NCBI GenBank assembly: GCA_015493615.1
Contig: WGCV01000041.1
Location: 170,839-234,838 of the forward strand
Origin: Melioribacteraceae bacterium
GTDB taxonomy: Bacteria; Bacteroidota; Ignavibacteria; Ignavibacteriales; Melioribacteraceae
Direction of reading: 5' to 3'
Length of the DNA stretch: 64,000 bases
In this document: piece by piece, positions 37,101 through 45,668 of the stretch
Numbering within the stretch: the first letter of the stretch is position 1
How the letters are laid out: every line of letters starts with the position of its first letter
Notes under the pieces: model-generated
What the model was told of the DNA's origin: nothing
Databases searched by the model: none
What the model saw: the letters and a program-made list of their open reading frames with translations, nothing else
Position numbers and translations under genes: made by a program

Positions 37101-37261
37101 GAATTAAACTGATTTCTTTTTACATTTTCCCAACGGCAATTTTTGTAAACGGTTCTTACTCAATAGATAAGTTTACTTCAGAGATTCGCGGACATACAAT
37201 AACAAACGGAAAGGAATGGAGATTTTATTTCGGAATGTTGTTTGATTTTGACATTTTTTAA
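34172..37261 (+). CDS. Metallopeptidase / TolB-like propeller / outer-membrane barrel fusion protein
   Basis: This 1029-residue protein has a signal peptide (IFIAAFLFTSFIFAQ). The first third is a peptidase-MA-like gluzincin domain with HEFTH (residues 120-124) and a downstream glutamate in SWLAEGTAQ (about 180). The middle has PD40/TolB-type propeller blades (VSPDGKKIVFLFQKDG, FSPDNKEIYFGF, ASDRTGISNIYSF). The final third is beta-rich and ends with GLPGMKGYPF, NELLWFNVTYRFPI and terminal FDIF, as in Omp85/BamA-type barrels. A periplasm-facing peptidase tethered to a barrel is the simplest model. The peptidase active site looks intact. Confidence 0.82.
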   Translation: MKKYIFIAAFLFTSFIFAQVGKYNPDYKWYTIKGKHVQVHFHEGTERTAEIVLKIAEEVWKPITSLYGYEPETVHFVIKDIDDYSNGATYFFDNKIEIWASALDFDLRGSHNWLRNVITHEFTHMVNLQSAMKISRRIPAIYLQYMHYQDEQRPDILYGYPNSIVSYAVAGINVPSWLAEGTAQYQRYELGYDYWDSHRDMILRSYVLDNDMLTWNQMGVFSKTSLGNESVYNSGFALTTYIAKKYGEDKLREIFSALKTKTNFTVDAAIQDALGISGIDLYDEWKSYLKKDYEYRIAPVRKNIVIGDTLVKKGFGNFLPRFVKHDSSIIYISNKGNDYLSQTSVYIYNFKTKKEKKILDKVFSSVDFIPGTEKLIYAKLSDDNPKWTNIHDIFMYDIKNDEETRLTHGLRANYPNVSPDGKKIVFLFQKDGTTNLGTVNIDGKDFRRLTFFDRGEQVFNPKFSPDNKEIYFGFIKRDIRNIAKIDSNGANFQLVIKSRFDDRNPTFGEDGKFYYASDRTGISNIYSFDFRTGKSTQITNVLGGAYYPAVDAKGNMVYSGYTSKGYKLFYLPFNKRKTILPSEEYLRKSPVTMLRPIPLGDLDSAEVRHLRNYDDTKIPNYEIKKYSGSFTKFTFLPFIRYDDYNTTSNDLQKIKAGAYVSSTDYLDRFDIFAGAGINARLERDLFLMFNYRDKIPGLYDLGLKPELSLELYNISRKANTDIYFNVDSTQSFNADYTVPIDVSYSLLEFDVAAKHRIFSRQNHIELRYVFSRYSATIGSFIFPNTDYLYPSTNDTYLIGHDLRLTYTNRSIASNRDRDINPIGRKVNLRLDYESNQYNNEGKYEVKDGMLQPVYGGYSFPRLELNWQENISIFNSHGLDFHLRYGTIFGPPQPNFFDFYLGGLPGMKGYPFYSIGGNELLWFNVTYRFPIARDIDARLGPWYLDKVYFSFYGDYGNAWDKGYPEFSDFKKDVGAELRIKLISFYIFPTAIFVNGSYSIDKFTSEIRGHTITNGKEWRFYFGMLFDFDIF

Positions 37262-37751
37262 TTGGTACGGTAACGGAACGGTTAAATTTAAATAACAAAC
37301 CGTCCGCCTGTGGTGGACGAGACAGTGTAAAAAAACAAGCCGTCATTGCGAGCGAACGGAGTGAGCGCGGCTCCGCCTAGGCGGACTCACCAGTATTCAA
37401 CCTTATCCGTTAAACCGCATTTGAACATTCGGCAACAGCTTGTTCTCCAGTGAGATTGCTTCACTGCTCCTAACGTCACAGTTCGCAATGACGTTAAAAT
37501 TTAAATAACAAACTGTCCTTTTTCGTAATGACGTTGACTATGAAAAGACAGAGAAGATGAAGCCTAAAACCGGAATTTTTCATTCAAAATCCTTTGGGGT
37601 TTATTGCTAAATTACTAACTTTGGTTCTTAATTATTACACAAGATTTCGTAAGAATAAATCATTGAACGTGAATATGAAATTTTGATTTACTGAATGTTT
37701 TAAGTTCAATTTTTAAGAAATAACAAATAAGAATAAATAAAAAATAAAAAG
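37262..37751. other. Intergenic region with repeat R2 copy 3
   Basis: There is no gene. AACAAACCGTCCGCC-like repeat fragments flank a full R2 element at 37341-37493, which contains a CTCCGCC-TA-GGCGGA palindrome. The rest, 37500-37751, is unique A+T-rich leader. Confidence 0.65.
37341..37493 (+). repeat. Repeat family R2, copy 3
   Basis: It begins CGTCATTGCGAGCGAACGG and ends TTCGCAATGACG, with the conserved centre ATTCAACCTTATCCGTTAAACC and GAACATTCGGCAACAGC. A TCCGCC-TA-GGCGGA palindrome near 37372 replaces the GGCAATC stretch of copy 2. Confidence 0.75.
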
Positions 37752-38609
37752 ATGAAGAAATTAATTCTGTTTTTAATCATTACCGGTCAATTCGTGCTCG
37801 GTCAGAACAAAACGGTACTTACCGAAAATCTGAACCAAGATATGAACTTAGCGTTCACGCACACCAACAGCAGTCCCGACTCGGATGGCTCCAACTCACT
37901 TGCGGTTAAACGGAAACCGGGTCTCGCGGCTCTTTATTCGGCTGTAATTCCCGGAACGGGACAAGTTTACAATAAGCAATATTGGAAAACAGCAATATTC
38001 GCTTTAGTTGAGATTGCCGCAATAACTACAACATATCTCTATAACAAAAAAGGGGACGACCAAACCGCATATTTTCATCAATACGCCGATGAGCATTGGG
38101 CGGTAACGCGTTACGCTAAGTGGACGGAAGTACACGCCGCGGAAATTAATTCAAATGTTGACCCTTCGCAGTACAACGTTTTTAACAACGACGGCTCGGT
38201 AAACTGGCGGGAATTAAACAGACTGGAATTAGCAATCGGAAGTTATTATTCACATCAGCTCGCCCCATACGGCGAACAACAGTATTACGAAATGATTGGG
38301 AAATATACTCAGTTTAATGTCGGCTGGGATGATTTCGGCGACGAGAACACGCCTTATCATTACGGCGATCCGGTTACGCCTCATTTTTCTTACTATTCTC
38401 ATCAGCGCGGATTGGCGAATGATTATTACGATGTCGCCAAATGGGGATACATTACGATACTTACCAATCATATTTTAAGCGCTGTTGAAGCCGCATGGAG
38501 CGCGCACAAGCACAATCGTTCCTTAAAGGTAAGGATGAGTATGAACAGCTTTAATTCGGGCTATAACGTTGTCTATTATCCTCAAATAAATTTTAAATAC
38601 AGGTTCTGA
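37752..38609 (+). CDS. DUF5683-like exported protein
   Basis: This 285-residue protein has a signal sequence (LILFLIITGQFVLGQ). The motif AVIPGTGQVYNKQYWKTAIFALVEIAA matches the DUF5683 core also present in the 161-residue protein at 7927-8412. It ends NFKYRF, an outer-membrane-type C-terminus. Role unknown. It is followed by der after 2 bp, probably an incidental operon. Confidence 0.75.
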   Translation: MKKLILFLIITGQFVLGQNKTVLTENLNQDMNLAFTHTNSSPDSDGSNSLAVKRKPGLAALYSAVIPGTGQVYNKQYWKTAIFALVEIAAITTTYLYNKKGDDQTAYFHQYADEHWAVTRYAKWTEVHAAEINSNVDPSQYNVFNNDGSVNWRELNRLELAIGSYYSHQLAPYGEQQYYEMIGKYTQFNVGWDDFGDENTPYHYGDPVTPHFSYYSHQRGLANDYYDVAKWGYITILTNHILSAVEAAWSAHKHNRSLKVRMSMNSFNSGYNVVYYPQINFKYRF

Positions 38610-38611
38610 AA

Positions 38612-39928
38612 ATGAAAACTCCCTTAGTCCTAATAGTCGGAAGACCGAATGTCGGGAAATCGACACTTTTTAACAGATTGACCAAAACGGACAATGCAAT
38701 TGTTGATGATTTCAGCGGCGTTACGCGCGACAGACTTTACGGCGAAGTAGAGTGGAACGGAAAGTCGTTCCGTCTGATTGATTCCGGCGGCTATGTGCCC
38801 GAAAGCGATAATCTCTTTGAAAAAGCAATCAGGGAACAGGTTGAATTTGCCATTGACGAAGCGGATGCAATTCTTTTTGTGGTTGACGGCAGAGAAGGAA
38901 TAAATCCCTACGACGCCGAAGTCGCTAAACTTCTCAGGACATCCAAGAAGCCTGTTTTTCTCATCGTAAATAAACTTGACACTCCTCAGCAAGCGATGCA
39001 TGTCGGGGAATTCTATTCGCTCGGGATAAATCCGGTTTTTGATATTTCCGGACTGAACGGAAGAAATCTCGGCGACTTGCTTGATGAACTTGTCGAATCG
39101 CTTGCAATTAATTTTGAAGATGACGAAGAAGATACTCGGATGAGAATTTCAATAATCGGGAAACCGAATGTTGGAAAATCCTCGCTGACAAACGCTCTTC
39201 TCGGTTATGACAGAACAATTGTAACCGATATTCCCGGTACGACTCGGGATTCAATTGATTCGGTTTTAAAATATTACGGCGAGGAAATTGTTCTTGTCGA
39301 TACAGCGGGATTGAGAAAAAAGTCCAAAGTACAGGAAAATATTGAGTTTTATTCCAATGTAAGAACTTATCGCGCATTAATGGAAAGCGATGTTGCAATC
39401 CTCGTAATTGACGCGGAATCCGGAATTGAAAAACAGGACCAGAAAATTATTCAGGAAGCCGTTAGACGAAGAAAAGGGATGATAATCGCAGTTAATAAAT
39501 GGGATTTGATTGAAAAAGAAACCAATACGGCAAAAAATTATGCTGATGAAATAATAAAAGCGCTCGGCTCGGTTTACTATGTCCCAATCCTTTTTATTTC
39601 CGCCCTTACAAAGCAGAGGATATTTAAGTTAATCGATTTGGCAAAGAAAGTTTATCAGGAACGGACAAAGAAAATTCCGACCTCAAAATTAAACGATGTG
39701 CTTCTTCCCGAAATTCAGAAAAATCCGCCGCCGGCAACCCCGACCGGCAGAGAAGTAAAGATTAAATACATTACTCAAGGCGGACATTTTTACCCGATTT
39801 TCATATTCTTCTGCAATTATCCGAAGCATATTCCCGATTCGTACAAACGGTTCTTAGAGAGAAAAATTCGCGAAAACTTCGGATTTGAAGGCGTTGCAAT
39901 GACAATCTCGTTTAAGGATAAATCTTGA
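38612..39928 (+). CDS. der: Ribosome biogenesis GTPase Der (EngA)
   Basis: This 438-residue protein has two tandem GTPase domains: G1 GRPNVGKSTLFNR and G3 DSGG in the first, then G1 GKPNVGKSSLTNALLG, DTAGLRKKSK and NKWD in the second. A C-terminal KH-like domain (residues 355-438) follows. It acts in 50S subunit assembly. The arrangement and length are typical. Confidence 0.97.
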   Translation: MKTPLVLIVGRPNVGKSTLFNRLTKTDNAIVDDFSGVTRDRLYGEVEWNGKSFRLIDSGGYVPESDNLFEKAIREQVEFAIDEADAILFVVDGREGINPYDAEVAKLLRTSKKPVFLIVNKLDTPQQAMHVGEFYSLGINPVFDISGLNGRNLGDLLDELVESLAINFEDDEEDTRMRISIIGKPNVGKSSLTNALLGYDRTIVTDIPGTTRDSIDSVLKYYGEEIVLVDTAGLRKKSKVQENIEFYSNVRTYRALMESDVAILVIDAESGIEKQDQKIIQEAVRRRKGMIIAVNKWDLIEKETNTAKNYADEIIKALGSVYYVPILFISALTKQRIFKLIDLAKKVYQERTKKIPTSKLNDVLLPEIQKNPPPATPTGREVKIKYITQGGHFYPIFIFFCNYPKHIPDSYKRFLERKIRENFGFEGVAMTISFKDKS

Positions 39929-40042
39929 TTCAATTATAAATTACAAATTATAAATTTTTGTTTAGATGTGGAAGTTCTTAGAAAATGATAAATTGTTTAT
40001 AAGAATTATTAAAATTATCTTTCTATTAATAAAAGGAAATTA

Positions 40043-40954
40043 ATGAAAATAATATCAAAGAAAGCAATTTCAAGACGAGAGTATTGGATTAAAGAAATAA
40101 AAAAAATAAGTGGGGATTTTGGTGACCAAGCTCTTCGGCTGGAAAAGGAACTTGAGTTTGAAATTAAAAAGTTTGGAAATACAACTTTGATTGACCATTT
40201 AAGACTTTGTGGGAATATCCCCGAAATGTATGGTCACGATACTAGTGAAGAAAAACAATACTCAAAATATACTGATGCTCTTTTATCTCTTTCATTTAAG
40301 TCAATGGGACTTAAAAGCACTGTTTTAACTGAGCGGGCAGATGTGGCAGACGTAGATGTTTACGCTAAAAAATATAGTTTTGTAGCCGATGCAAAAGCAT
40401 TTAGATTAAGCAGAACTGCAAAAAATCAGAAAGATTTTAAAGTTCAGGCAATGGATAATTGGAAACATGGAAAACCATATGCCATGATTGTTGCTCCAAT
40501 TTACCAATTGCCTAGCCGTTCAAGCCAAATATATCAACAAGCATCAACAAGAAATGTATGTATTTTTACATATTCACATCTATCGTTATTAGTAAATTAC
40601 GCAATTGAAGAAAGTAATTCAAAAGCCCAAGAGTTATTGCATAGAATATTTAAAATTATCCCAGCTTTAAATCCTTCTAAAAGTGCTACCGATTATTGGC
40701 TTTCAATAAATAAAACAATTTTGGGCTTCTCAAAAGTTTTGGATGAATTATGGCGAATTGAAAAAATGGCCTCAGTAGAAGCAATAAATATTGCTAAAAA
40801 TGAAGCATTGAAATTTTTAGCATTAGAAAGAGAAAAAATAATGACAATGACACACGATGAAGCATTAAGGGAATTAATTAAAATAAGCAAAATTGAAAGT
40901 AAGATTAAAATCATTGAAAGCATTAGGGACAACGGTTTGTTTGAGATAAGATAA
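40043..40954 (+). CDS. HindIII-family type II restriction endonuclease (predicted AAGCTT)
   Basis: This 303-residue protein contains FVADAKAFRLSRTAKNQKDF (residues 113-132), which from memory is almost identical to the catalytic region of R.HindIII; D116 and K118 correspond to its active-site Asp and Lys. Matches continue in APIYQLPSRSSQIYQQ and in the C-terminal region. Specificity for A^AGCTT is inferred from that. It ends 1 bp before the methyltransferase. AAAGGAAATTA precedes the start. The pair is visibly more A+T-rich than der, consistent with horizontal gain. Confidence 0.92.
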   Translation: MKIISKKAISRREYWIKEIKKISGDFGDQALRLEKELEFEIKKFGNTTLIDHLRLCGNIPEMYGHDTSEEKQYSKYTDALLSLSFKSMGLKSTVLTERADVADVDVYAKKYSFVADAKAFRLSRTAKNQKDFKVQAMDNWKHGKPYAMIVAPIYQLPSRSSQIYQQASTRNVCIFTYSHLSLLVNYAIEESNSKAQELLHRIFKIIPALNPSKSATDYWLSINKTILGFSKVLDELWRIEKMASVEAINIAKNEALKFLALEREKIMTMTHDEALRELIKISKIESKIKIIESIRDNGLFEIR

Positions 40955-40955
40955 T

Positions 40956-41765
40956 ATGACATCAGATTATATAAATAAAGTAACAGTTGGTAACTGTGTT
41001 GAAGTTCTAAAAGATTTTGACGAAAACTCTATTGATTTAACAGTCACTTCACCACCTTATGATAATTTAAGAATATATAAAGGTTTTGTGTTTCCATTTA
41101 ATGAAATTGCAAAGGAATTATATCGAGTTACAAAGGAAGGTGGTGTTGTAGTTTGGGTTGTTGCAGACGCAACAATTAATGGGTCTGAAACAGGAACTAG
41201 TTTTGAACAAGCTCTATACTTTAAAGAAATAGGGTTCAATTTACACGACACTATGATTTTTCAAAAACAGAATCCTATCCCTCAAATTTATAGAAAACGA
41301 TATAATAATGTTTTTGAATATATGTTTGTATTTAGCAAAGGGACAGTAAAAACTCATAACCCTTTAATGATAGATACTTTACACGGCGGATTAAAACTAA
41401 ATGGAACTACCTACAAAAATTATTCAAAAGGAGAACAGAAGAGAGAAAAATTAGCTAAGCCAGTAAAGGATAAAAAAATCAAAGGAAATATTTGGAAATA
41501 TGTAGTTGGGAAAAAAGCTGAAGATCAAGAAGCAAAAGGACATCCGGCGCCATTTCCAAGTGCATTAGTAAGAGATCATATTCTCTCTTGGACTAATAAA
41601 AATGATATTGTTTTAGATCCAATGTGTGGAAGTGGGACTACTTGTAAAGTTGCGGTTCAACTTAATAGAAATTATATAGGTATAGATATAAGTGAAGAAT
41701 ATTGTGAAATGGCAAGGAGTAGAATTAATATATACAAAAATCAACCAACTTTTGAATTCGAATAA
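40956..41765 (+). CDS. DNA (adenine-N6) methyltransferase, partner of the HindIII-type enzyme
   Basis: This 269-residue beta-class amino-methyltransferase has catalytic motif IV (TSPPYDNL, residues 31-38) near the N-terminus and the AdoMet-binding motif I (DPMCGSGTT, about 221-229) near the C-terminus, the order expected for the beta class. TSPPY rather than DPPY is common among m6A and m4C enzymes. It should protect AAGCTT sites, which occur in this window (3603, 5589, 18864, 22941, 28912, 60539). It is co-transcribed with the nuclease, 1 bp apart. Confidence 0.9.
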   Translation: MTSDYINKVTVGNCVEVLKDFDENSIDLTVTSPPYDNLRIYKGFVFPFNEIAKELYRVTKEGGVVVWVVADATINGSETGTSFEQALYFKEIGFNLHDTMIFQKQNPIPQIYRKRYNNVFEYMFVFSKGTVKTHNPLMIDTLHGGLKLNGTTYKNYSKGEQKREKLAKPVKDKKIKGNIWKYVVGKKAEDQEAKGHPAPFPSALVRDHILSWTNKNDIVLDPMCGSGTTCKVAVQLNRNYIGIDISEEYCEMARSRINIYKNQPTFEFE

Positions 41766-41918
41766 TAAAAGAAGTGCAGAATCTTTGAAGCCATTGGTAA
41801 GTAATATTTTAATTGAAGGAATATTATTTTACATAAACAGCAAAAATAACTGAAAGTCTAGTGTTTTAAATGCCCAAATGTCTTATGCATTCACCGTTAA
41901 TCATAAACTAAATCTTGA

Positions 41919-44900
41919 TTGTTAGTAAAAAAGAAAATATTCCCGGTTTTATTGATTCTGCTGTTGGCGGCAACGGACTACTTTGCACAGAACTTACCCG
42001 ATTCTTTTACACATTACTCAAATGTAAATTACACAACCGTTTCGGACACTTACCGGGTTAGTTTTGAAAACGCTTACCGGCTCTCAAATCCCGCTGTTAT
42101 TCCTTCATCAATTAAACTTGCAGTAAAACAAAAAGTTATTAATCATGAATTTTATAAATTTTTCCCCGATTCAAATTCGATTGTTCTCTCGGACGAGATT
42201 GAAATTCCAATATTTGATACCCTAATTGTTTCATATAAAGCGTATCAAATTCCTTTGAGAAAAGAGTACTCTAAACATAATTTAATTTCCAGATGGGACG
42301 ATAAATTCAAAGATACGGTTTCTGTCCTCAAGAATGAAAAATCAGCATTGACTCCCGAAGCAATTTTCGGGAAACAGTTAAAGAAAAACGGTACAATTAT
42401 CAGAGGAATTACGGTTGGCACCAACTCGGGAGCACAGCTTAAAAGCGGACTAAGATTGGAACTTTCCGGGAAATTATCTGAAAACGTTGAAATTGTAGCC
42501 GCTCTTACCGACCAAAATTCTCCAATTCAACCTGAAGGAGTAACGGAACGCCTGAATGAAATTGACAAAGTTTTCATCAAACTTAAGCATCCTTACGGCG
42601 GAGAAACTTTCGGAGATTACTATCTTAATAAAAATTTGGGAATGTTTTCAAAAGTTAATCGTAAACTGCAGGGCGTGAAAGGGGAATTCGGATATAAAAA
42701 CTACAATGGTTTTGCGGCTTTCGCTTCTCAGCGCGGCAAATTCACTTCAAACAATTTTCAAGGCGTGGACGGAGTTCAAGGTCCATACAGATTGTACGGA
42801 GCAAATAACGAAAGAAATATTATAGTTATTGCCGGAACGGAGGCGGTTTTTGTTGACGGAATTAAGATGATAAGAGGGGAAAACAACGATTACACAATCG
42901 ATTATTCCAATGCTTCTATTGTTTTTAAAGCGAAAAGATTAATCACAAATGCAAGCAGAATTTATGTGGAGTTTCAATATACCGACAGAAAGTTTGAACG
43001 TACTTTTCAAGCGGCGTCGGCTTCTGCTAAACTATTCGGGAGCAAGCTGATTGTGAACTCATCATACTTTTCGGAAAATGACGATGAAAACAATCCGATT
43101 GATTTTACTTTTACCGATGAAGAAAAGGATATATTAAAAAACGCGGGAAATGATATTAATAAAGCCGTTATAAGCGGAGTAAAGTTAGCCCCGGAGGATT
43201 CCTCGGGAAGAAGAAACGGTATCTATTCTAAAAGAGACACTTTGGTTGACGGAAAGAATTACACAATTTACAAATATGCTCCCGGCAGCGAATCGGCAAT
43301 TTATTTTGTTACATTTTCTTATGTAGGGGAAGGGAAAGGGGATTACAAAATGATTTCCCTTGCTCAATATGTTTTTGCAGGGATAGGGCAAGGTTCATAC
43401 TTACCCGTTAAATTTTTGCCGATGCCCGAAAAAAAGCAGATTGGAGATATAAATTTCACCTATTCGCCGTCGGATTGGCTTTCGTTAAAAGGAGAATTTG
43501 CAGGGAGTTTTGACGATAAAAACAAATTCTCCTCTTTGGACAATTCTGAAAGCTTCGGATTTGCGCGAAATTTTGAAATTATCATAAAGCATGATAAAAT
43601 TCCTTACTTGGGAAGCGCAAGAGTAACATTTTCCGACAGATATGTGGATGCTAAATTTTCGCCGTTGGAGAGAATAGACAATGTCGAGTTTAACAGAGAT
43701 TATAATATCCCAGCTATGCAGAATTCCGGACAATTAAAACGGGAAGCGTCAATTTCAGTAAAACCGGAGAAAAATTTTACTCTTTTCGGTAATTACGGTT
43801 TGGTTAAATACTCCGATTCACTTTACTCCGACAGATACAATTTCGGATTTAAATACGACGGCAAAAATAATTACAGCATAAAATTTACTAATAACTATGT
43901 CTCATCTTTATATAACGGAATCAAAAATTCTTTTCTTGATCAAAAGGGAAGCGGAGCCATAAGAATTTGGAAGCTGAAAAGCGGGCTTGAATTCGAAAGA
44001 GATAAAAAGGACAATTTCCTAAAATCGGCTGATTCGCTTATTAATGAAAGTCATGACTATATTGATATTTCTCCATTTATTGAAAGCGAAAATATCTTCG
44101 GATTTAAATTAAAATATAAATACAGTTTAAGAAATGAAAAAGAACCGTTAAATAATGTTTTGTCGGAAAAGTCGTTTTCGGGTATTCACGAATTGGGAAT
44201 GACTTTTTCGGGAGCGCGCAGTTTTACATCTTCGGTTAATCTTGCGTTTAGAAAAAAGAAATACACCGAAAGCTGGAAAAAAGCGGGTTTTGGAGATAAT
44301 GAAAGTATTTTAATCCGCTCGTTATCAAAAATCAATTTGTTTTCTCGATTCATTACCGGAAATTTTTTCTACAATGCCGCTACCGAAAAAGCCGCTAAAC
44401 TCCAGAAGATATTTATTCCCGTTCCGGTTGGGACAGGAAATTATATCTACCTCGGAGATATTAATTCAAATGGAATTGCAGATGAAAATGAATTTGAACA
44501 AACCAATATTAACGGTAATTACATTGCAACAACTATTCCTACGGACGAGCTTTTCCCCGTAATTAATTTACAGTTAAGCTCAAGATGGAAATTTGATTTC
44601 GCTAAGATTTTTAAGTATAAATCATTGGCTAAAACATTCCTTGCTCCCATAAGCGGAGAAACATTTTTCAGATTAGACGAGAAAAGTAAAATAGCGAAAA
44701 CGGAAAAAATCTATCTTCTTAATCTTCCGTATTTTATGAATGATTCGACAACGATAAACGGCTCAAATATTTTTCAGCAGGATTTATATTTGTTCAGATT
44801 CAGCTCCTCACTCTCCGTACGAGGAAGATTTTTGCAAAGAAGATATTTAAGGCAGTACAGTAACGGATTGGTATTTGGATTTAAGCGCGAAAAAAGTTTG

Positions 44901-45404
44901 AGATTCCGCGCAAAGCTTGCTCGTGAAATTCGTTACCAAGCCGATTATTTCCTCACGGACGATAACCTCAACTCCGGAACAAACTTTTCCCGCTCTCACA
45001 CGGCTCGCACGGAGGAGCTGGATTCCGATTTCAGCTACCGTCCATACACAAATTTTGAACTGGGATTCAAGTTCGGTATTGGAAAAACAATTGATGTTTT
45101 TCCAACTGTTCCGATTGAGATAAATTACAATTCGCAAACAGTACGATTAGATTTTTCCTTTGTAGGGAAGGGAAGAGTCCGGTTTTCTGTTGAACGAACC
45201 GAACTCCTCAGCAATGTGGAAGATTACAAGGTCCCGTGGGAAATATCGCAAGGAAAACGAGTAGGAAAAAATTATGCAATTCGCCTGAATGTTGATTATA
45301 AGCTGAGCAAAAACTTGCAATCCACTTTAGTTTACACCGGCATAAAATACGGAGAGGGGGAATTTATTCATACAATGCGAGCAGAAGCGAGGGCTTATTT
45401 TTAA
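41919..45404 (+). CDS. Large outer-membrane beta-barrel protein of unknown function
   Basis: This 1161-residue protein has a signal sequence (FPVLLILLLAATDYFAQ). It has a small N-terminal domain, then GTIIRGITVGTNSGAQLKSGLRLELSGKLS and a repetitive beta-strand body with alternating polar/aromatic strands, ending ARAYF. Motifs such as LQGVKGEFGYKNYNGFAAF and VFVDGIKMIRGENNDYTIDY recur in uncharacterised giant surface proteins of this lineage. It is about half the length of the T9SS translocon SprA and should not be called that. The start is TTG 41919; no in-frame ATG is available. Confidence 0.65.
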   Translation: MLVKKKIFPVLLILLLAATDYFAQNLPDSFTHYSNVNYTTVSDTYRVSFENAYRLSNPAVIPSSIKLAVKQKVINHEFYKFFPDSNSIVLSDEIEIPIFDTLIVSYKAYQIPLRKEYSKHNLISRWDDKFKDTVSVLKNEKSALTPEAIFGKQLKKNGTIIRGITVGTNSGAQLKSGLRLELSGKLSENVEIVAALTDQNSPIQPEGVTERLNEIDKVFIKLKHPYGGETFGDYYLNKNLGMFSKVNRKLQGVKGEFGYKNYNGFAAFASQRGKFTSNNFQGVDGVQGPYRLYGANNERNIIVIAGTEAVFVDGIKMIRGENNDYTIDYSNASIVFKAKRLITNASRIYVEFQYTDRKFERTFQAASASAKLFGSKLIVNSSYFSENDDENNPIDFTFTDEEKDILKNAGNDINKAVISGVKLAPEDSSGRRNGIYSKRDTLVDGKNYTIYKYAPGSESAIYFVTFSYVGEGKGDYKMISLAQYVFAGIGQGSYLPVKFLPMPEKKQIGDINFTYSPSDWLSLKGEFAGSFDDKNKFSSLDNSESFGFARNFEIIIKHDKIPYLGSARVTFSDRYVDAKFSPLERIDNVEFNRDYNIPAMQNSGQLKREASISVKPEKNFTLFGNYGLVKYSDSLYSDRYNFGFKYDGKNNYSIKFTNNYVSSLYNGIKNSFLDQKGSGAIRIWKLKSGLEFERDKKDNFLKSADSLINESHDYIDISPFIESENIFGFKLKYKYSLRNEKEPLNNVLSEKSFSGIHELGMTFSGARSFTSSVNLAFRKKKYTESWKKAGFGDNESILIRSLSKINLFSRFITGNFFYNAATEKAAKLQKIFIPVPVGTGNYIYLGDINSNGIADENEFEQTNINGNYIATTIPTDELFPVINLQLSSRWKFDFAKIFKYKSLAKTFLAPISGETFFRLDEKSKIAKTEKIYLLNLPYFMNDSTTINGSNIFQQDLYLFRFSSSLSVRGRFLQRRYLRQYSNGLVFGFKREKSLRFRAKLAREIRYQADYFLTDDNLNSGTNFSRSHTARTEELDSDFSYRPYTNFELGFKFGIGKTIDVFPTVPIEINYNSQTVRLDFSFVGKGRVRFSVERTELLSNVEDYKVPWEISQGKRVGKNYAIRLNVDYKLSKNLQSTLVYTGIKYGEGEFIHTMRAEARAYF

Positions 45405-45481
45405 TGTAGAATATCGAAATTGTAGTAAATTTCGTAATGTCGGATTGTAGGATTATATGAGAAAATCAATTAAATTAAAAG

Positions 45482-45636
45482 AGACCTTTGCAAAACCTAA
45501 AATTGTCATATTGAGGACGGTGGGAGCCGTCCGAAATATCTCTAAATTCGGTACTATTACCGGTTTTGAGATTCTTCTCCCGCTCCGCCTTGGCGGAGGA
45601 TCAGAATGACAAATTTCTGGGTTATGCAAAGCCTTC
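45482..45636 (-). repeat. MITE-like inverted-repeat element, copy C
   Basis: This is the reverse orientation of copies A and B. Its ends GACCTTTGCAAAACCTAAA and TTTCTGGGTTATGCAAAGCC are inverted complements over about 30 bp. The TCCGCC-TT-GGCGGA palindrome lies at 45583-45598, at the position equivalent to that in copy A. Confidence 0.75.
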
Positions 45637-45668
45637 TAAAATTTATATAATTTTAGTTTAGGTTACAA

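Noticed and set aside
41919..45404. SprA/Sov, the T9SS translocon, as identity of the 1161-residue barrel
   Set aside because: It is about half the expected length and lacks a clear match beyond general outer-membrane barrel features.
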